From assembly GCF_003597395.2 (NCBI RefSeq), contig NC_133770.1, positions 202,419,735-202,483,734 of the forward strand: a stretch of DNA of 64,000 nt. Reading direction: 5' to 3'. The stretch's first letter is position 1. Each line of letters opens with the position of its first letter. The stretch comes from Chelonoidis abingdonii (taxonomy: Eukaryota; Chordata; Testudines; Testudinidae). The notes under the pieces are model-generated. The model saw only the letters and a program-made list of their open reading frames with translations. It was not told the DNA's origin and did no database searches. Shown piece after piece: positions 59,894-64,000 of the stretch. The translations under genes and the position numbers were made by a program.

Positions 59894-59935
59894 AAAGGAC
59901 CACCCACCAACCCCAAAGGACCACCCACCAACCCC
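59894..59935. repeat. Perfect 21-bp tandem duplication
   Basis: The 21-bp unit AAAGGACCACCCACCAACC plus CC occurs twice head to tail (59894-59914, 59915-59935), identical. Confidence 0.95.
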
Positions 59936-59969
59936 AGACCCTAAAACTTGAGGCAGCTAGTCCCCACCC

Positions 59970-60090
59970 CTCCACTCATGCTGCTGTGACTATACTTTGG
60001 TTTTTAGTACACTAGCTTGATCAGAGCTAGCACAGGTATATCTACTTGAGTTGGATATTACATCTTCCAGCTCCAGTGCAGATGGACCGA
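59970..60090. mobile_element. GTCTACA-type MITE fragment
   Basis: 'ctagcttgatcagagctagcacaggtatatctactt' (in two parts) followed by 'cttccagctccagtgcagat' repeats the right half of the MITE at 16655-16966. Confidence 0.5.
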
Positions 60091-61732
60091 CATATCTGGC
60101 CTCCTATGGCACCCCTGTGGATTATGAGAAGGACCTGGACTCACCTAGATTCTGGCCTTCAATATCCAGGCAGTCACTACAACTTAGTGCTGTTGTAAGA
60201 AAGACAGCCCTCTGCCCAAGTCTGTGGAAGTCCACACCCTTATGGGATTTGTCAAAGTTCAACAGGACAATTAAATCACAAATGAACTCACTTAAGGTGG
60301 TGGTAGGACTCCCTTCCTTCAGGGAGTCACTGAAAGGCCATAGCCTTGTTCAACACCTGTAGATAAGTCTATTACTACTATAAGGACTGGTTTGGCATTG
60401 GGACACTGACACACTCTCCTTTTCCTTAGCAGAGAGGTCAGCAGGCATCTGAGAGGTTCTGGCATTCTACCAAGGCCTTCCCAGAAGTCAAGGACTGAAG
60501 GTCTGTTCCCTCCTCAGTTTGCCACCAATTGAGCTGAGCTGTTGCCTTTTATGTCTCCCTCCTAGCCAGCTATGCCCTTCCGATGTGGTGGGGGAGTGTG
60601 CTCTCCCAGGATAGATCCTCAACGTTGGCCTGACTGCTGAGGGGTTTGTACACCCTGTCACAATGCAGTCATGCCCATAACATGCAGACTGTGAGCTCTT
60701 TATTGTATAACCTTTGCAGTATACTTTCAAATATGAAGAATATGGCTAACATGGAAAAGAGGTATGAAATTTAATCCAACATACCCATAATACTCAAAAC
60801 TTCCATTTTCCATAGCAATGTAGTGGATGGATAACATTCTAGATGTCATAACAGGTCATTAAAGCGCAATCACCAACATCTAACTGTACTACAAATGTCA
60901 AGTTTCATGTGTCTTATATAACATTATGATCTTTGAAAATGATAGTGTCAAGAATTGCATTTTATTTGGAAGCTGCAACTGAGAAAACTGCCAAGGCTAA
61001 TGTAAGTAAACAGTGAACTAGTATCATTGGTAGGGATTTTTTAAAGCTGAAATATGGACATTAGTTAGAAGAGGATTCAATACCTCAATTCTGACAAAAC
61101 TTGATCAGACCTGTTTAAAAAAATGATTTAAATATGGGTTTTAAAAAGAAACTAGTATTTAGAAATGAACAATCAAAGGAATTTTAATGAATACACAGAA
61201 CAACGTTGGAAAAATATTAGACTATAGATGAGGACTAGGAATGAACTTTTTGAGTGTGATTGTTTTTAATTGTCTTTATACTTCCTTCAAATGGAAACAA
61301 AACCTCAACCTTTCCTCTCCCCGCCCCCCGGTCCGCTTTCCCTAAAATAATGTTCTAGTTTCATTAATATGATAAATATGGGTTCCATGTTACACTGAGA
61401 TAAATCTAGAGGATTATAAAATTATATCTTTTATTGGGCGGTCAAAAATGAATATCCCATGTAGTGCTACTTTTAGTAAAGGATATATGCAAATAAATGA
61501 GCTATAAACCTATTTCAGTATTTAAAAATTATCAGTTGTTTAAAAGACTTCAAGGTTGAAACTTGGATAAAACAACATAATCCAAGATTCAAAGGCTATT
61601 ATTGTTTAATATTTTAATATAAAATAGGTTTAACAAATAGCTGCAAAAAATGTACAAATATGAAGATATGATATTTCAACCAACTACTAGACCAAAAAAT
61701 GGTTCAATTTTGAAAACTGAAAGGATCAAAAC
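60091..61732. other. Unrecognised non-coding DNA
   Basis: 60400-60680 has repeat-like wording ending 'gtacaccctgtcaca' but no paired terminus was found. The rest is AT-rich and unique. Confidence 0.35.
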
Positions 61733-62065
61733 CCTTGCCCAGCAAAGTACTTATTCACGTTCTTAATTATAAGCACGTTAGTAGACTCATTGGGACTACT
61801 CATATGTTCAAAGTTAGACAAGTATTTAAGAGCATTTCCAGATCAGGGTTCAAATTTCATAGTCCCTATTCAGGCCAAATTCTTCTTTATTTTAATAGGT
61901 GTTTTGTAATGACTACTGACAACCAGAATTTTGTAGCATTTAGGACCCAATTCTATGAATTTCTGAGCATTTTCCAAGACAGAAATAATCAGGCTCAATT
62001 CTATTCCCTGTGAAGTAAATGAGAATTTTCTCATGAGCATCAATGAGAACAAAATCAGATCCTCG
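61733..62065. repeat. Old palindromic repeats, two adjoining
   Basis: 61733-61850 carries the 'gcaaagtacttattcacg...gggactactcatatg...agatcagggttc' pattern, and 61870-62065 the 'caggccaaattcttc...aaaatcagatcc' pattern, both old amniote palindromic types. Heavily diverged. Confidence 0.4.
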
Positions 62066-62384
62066 GTTTTTAAAATCCAGTAACTTGCACTTGGCATTTA
62101 AACCCTCTCAATGGTTTAAAATTCTAGGTATAACTCCTGGAAAACTGCACACACACACACCTGCTGACTTAGGGCTACCACCACTGCCTTCCATCTTTGA
62201 CAGTCTCTTGCTGCAGTCTTAACTTCTTCCCATAATGTTCTGATAGCTTTCTATTCTGCTCTTACTGCACATTTCCATGTTATGCTTGGTCTCCTTGTCA
62301 CCTCTTGCCCTGGTGCTTCCAATCCAATGATTATTTTGTTATGTTAACGGGGTTTTTCCTTCATGTATATCAGAGCCATAGTGG
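62066..62384. other. Unique DNA with short CA run
   Basis: A (CA)6-type run at about 62149-62160; otherwise nothing recognised. Confidence 0.4.
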
Positions 62385-62645
62385 CAGGGTGCTGGATAAA
62401 AAGCCCTTAATCAGCTCCTGCTGCTCTAGCCCCAATCAAGAGGAATAGATTGGGGCTGGGTGAATAGCCCTGTCTCTGCCTGGTAACTGACCGCACCTGC
62501 CAGTCTTAGCCCGGAGCTATAAAGGCTGGGGGGAAGCCAGAGAAGGAGGGAAAGGAAAAGGACAAGGGCAGCAGGAAGTGGGAGTCTCCTAGTCTGTGGC
62601 TGGCCAGGCGAGTTGTAGGCCAAGTAGCAGTGAAACCTGTACATA
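62385..62645 (+). repeat. Possible LTR-like repeat with TATA box
   Basis: GAGCTATAAAGGCTGG (TATA at 62518-62524) is followed by a purine-rich tract, as in vertebrate LTR promoters. The ends are not defined. Low confidence. Confidence 0.3.
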
Positions 62646-63060
62646 CAATAACTTCTCGCTTAACATTGTAGTTATTTTCCTGGAAAATATTACTTTAAGT
62701 GAAATGAGATTAAGTGAATCCAATTTCCCCATAAGAATTAATGTAAACAGAGGGTTAGGTTCCAGGGAAAAATACGTATATATGTGTGTGTGTATAGTAT
62801 ATGTTTTAAACATATAAAACAATTTAATACTGTACACAGCAATGAGGATTGTGAAGCTTGGTTGAGGTGGTGGAGTAAGAGGGTGAGCTATTTTCCAGGG
62901 AATGCTTTACTGCTAAATAATAAACTAGGAGTCGGCTGAGCCCTCAAAGATTAACACACTGTTGATAATGAAACTTCTCACTCAACAAGGCAGCGAGCTC
63001 CCTCCATCCTGAGCCCTGTTGTGTCCCCCGTGCTCTGTGGAGTTAGGGTACAGGAGCAGC
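62646..63060 (+). mobile_element. Tigger-like transposon, 3'-truncated second copy
   Basis: Starts CAATAACTTCTCGCTTAAC after TA and follows the first 110 bp of the 9651 element closely (TTGTAGTTAT, TAATGTAAA, GGGTTAGGTTCCA). Downstream it continues with different family text (TTAATACTGTACACAGCAATG, AAGCTTGGTTGAGGTGGTGG). The right terminus is missing. Confidence 0.75.
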
Positions 63061-63072
63061 ATCATAACAAAC

Positions 63073-63300
63073 AGGGATTAGGGGCTATTTCTGGCATCCT
63101 TGTTAATTTCACTCATAGTTGTTGTATCATAGATAGGAACCATTTCCAAGTTGAAGATTTTGATTGTATTTTTTTTATATTATATTATTGAAGGTCGCCT
63201 CATCAAGGGGGCAGAAAAGAACTGCCCCAGCTTTGGTCACCCCACACCCCCAACAACCAAGAGTGAAATTAACAAGGATGACAGAAATAGTCCCTAATCC
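63073..63300. repeat. Inverted repeat, 52-bp arms
   Basis: 63073-63124 (GGGATTAGGGGCTATTTCTG...TTGTTAATTTCACTC) is mirrored at 63249-63300 with only a few differences; the spacer is about 124 bp. It looks like a small foldback element or the ends of a MITE. Confidence 0.75.
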
Positions 63301-63583
63301 CCCAGTTCAGATGGAGGAGTGAACAGCTAAGTTTAAACTGTTCCTATGCAGGCAGCAGGCTACCTGGGGAGGCTTCTCCCTCAGCCAGTCCCCCTGCTAC
63401 AAGCTAGAGCAGAGCCCCTGCAGCCTCTGTTGAGTGGGAGGGTCGGGAGAACACGGAGCCTAGCCATGTTGGGCAGCCCGGCTGGAGGAGCAGAGGGAGA
63501 GAAACAACAAACAAATGTAACAGTGAGTTTTTCCCTTCCAAGGTTTCATTAGCTTTGAGTATGAACTTTTTGTTACGAAGCCA

Positions 63584-63692
63584 AAAGGTGAAAGTAAGCC
63601 ACTACTGAATGCTACACTTATTTGCCGGTATACTACGGCACCTTTTTTTACCGGTACTCTGTACGGGGCCATACCGTCTTACGTTCACCTCT
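63584..63692. mobile_element. Possible hAT-type MITE with CCGGTA motifs
   Basis: AAGGTGAAAGTAAGCC at the left mirrors GTCTTACGTTCACCTCTG at the right. GCCGGTATACTACGG and ACCGGTACTCTGTACGG lie inside, as in a turtle MITE type I recall. No target duplication found. Confidence 0.45.
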
Positions 63693-63715
63693 GTATATTC
63701 TCTCAACAGGCATGA

Positions 63716-63822
63716 CCCTGACCCTTCAAAGCAGATCTAGGCAGAACTCCATTCATTTCACTGGAGCTCTTCAGAGGTACAGGGATCTATCCAAATGGAT
63801 CAGCTTACAAGATCAGGGGCCT
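63716..63822. repeat. Ancient amniote repeat fragment
   Basis: The edges 'accctgacccttcaaag' and 'agatcaggggcctaag' suggest one of the old palindromic repeats. Nothing else recognised to the end of the window. Confidence 0.35.
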
Positions 63823-64000
63823 AAGCATTCTGACAGCATTGCTCCATTGACCTCTGCTGGTAATTTATTTTTTTCATCACAAAAAGCTCTATTACAGTGA
63901 ACATGTCATTTTATAACACTTATGTTGATGAAACTTACAGCAGAAGAAACTCCAAAAGAAGATAGTGGAAATAGGACAGTTCCGGAGAATAGCAACAGAA

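Overview
The window looks like vertebrate, non-coding nuclear DNA, most probably from a turtle (a crocodilian is the second choice). This rests on recognising repeat families from memory: CR1 LINE 3' ends closing on a tandem 8-mer tail, a Penelope-like retroelement with a GIY-YIG-type C-terminus and a characteristic 3' tail, a PIF/Harbinger transposon with a Myb/SANT gene, many short palindromic hAT-type MITEs, and a TG...CA element beginning TGTCATAAA that occurs five times. No bacterial, phage or organellar features are present. I find no convincing host protein-coding exon, tRNA or rRNA gene, so the window is intergenic or lies inside a very long intron. The open frames are short and are either chance or lie inside transposable elements.

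Layout. 0-9.6 kb: AT-rich single-copy DNA with one GTCTACA-ended MITE (1.9-2.1 kb), a tRNA-like SINE remnant (2.2-2.6 kb), an old palindromic repeat (6.0 kb) and a 538-bp hAT-type element (8.0-8.5 kb). 9.6-16.9 kb: a 1.08-kb Tigger-like foldback element inserted in an older palindromic repeat, a CR1 tail, a MIR-like fragment, a hAT MITE with target-site duplication (TSD), and a palindromic MITE. 18-23.2 kb: two LTR-like elements in opposite orientation (one with a perfect 5-bp TSD, one with a 65-bp tandem duplication), two hAT MITEs with perfect 8-bp TSDs, and a third, different TG...CA element. 26.3-30.5 kb: a MITE split by a hAT MITE, and a CR1 fragment carrying a CT microsatellite beside a palindromic hAT MITE. 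30.5-35.9 kb: mostly unique DNA. 35.9-39.4 kb: a decayed Penelope-like element interrupted by a 1.5-kb CR1. 41.3-44.2 kb: a Harbinger transposon with two convergent dead genes, itself holding an LTR-like element and a partial inverted copy of it. 45.7-57.6 kb: more hAT MITEs, LTR-like elements (one crossing a 620-N assembly gap), and a minus-strand ERV-like 5' LTR with primer-binding site and leader. 57.6-64 kb: MITE fragments, old palindromic repeats, a second Tigger-like copy and a 52-bp-arm inverted repeat.

The elements do not form a pathway. They record layered transposition, and the nested cases (Tigger-like in old repeat, hAT in MITE, CR1 in Penelope, LTR in Harbinger) give relative ages. 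The most interesting items are the CR1-split Penelope-like element, the LTR inverted duplication inside the Harbinger transposon, the ERV-like LTR with a tRNA-Thr-like primer site, and the perfect 65-bp tandem duplication. Family names come from recognition by eye; no database search was run.
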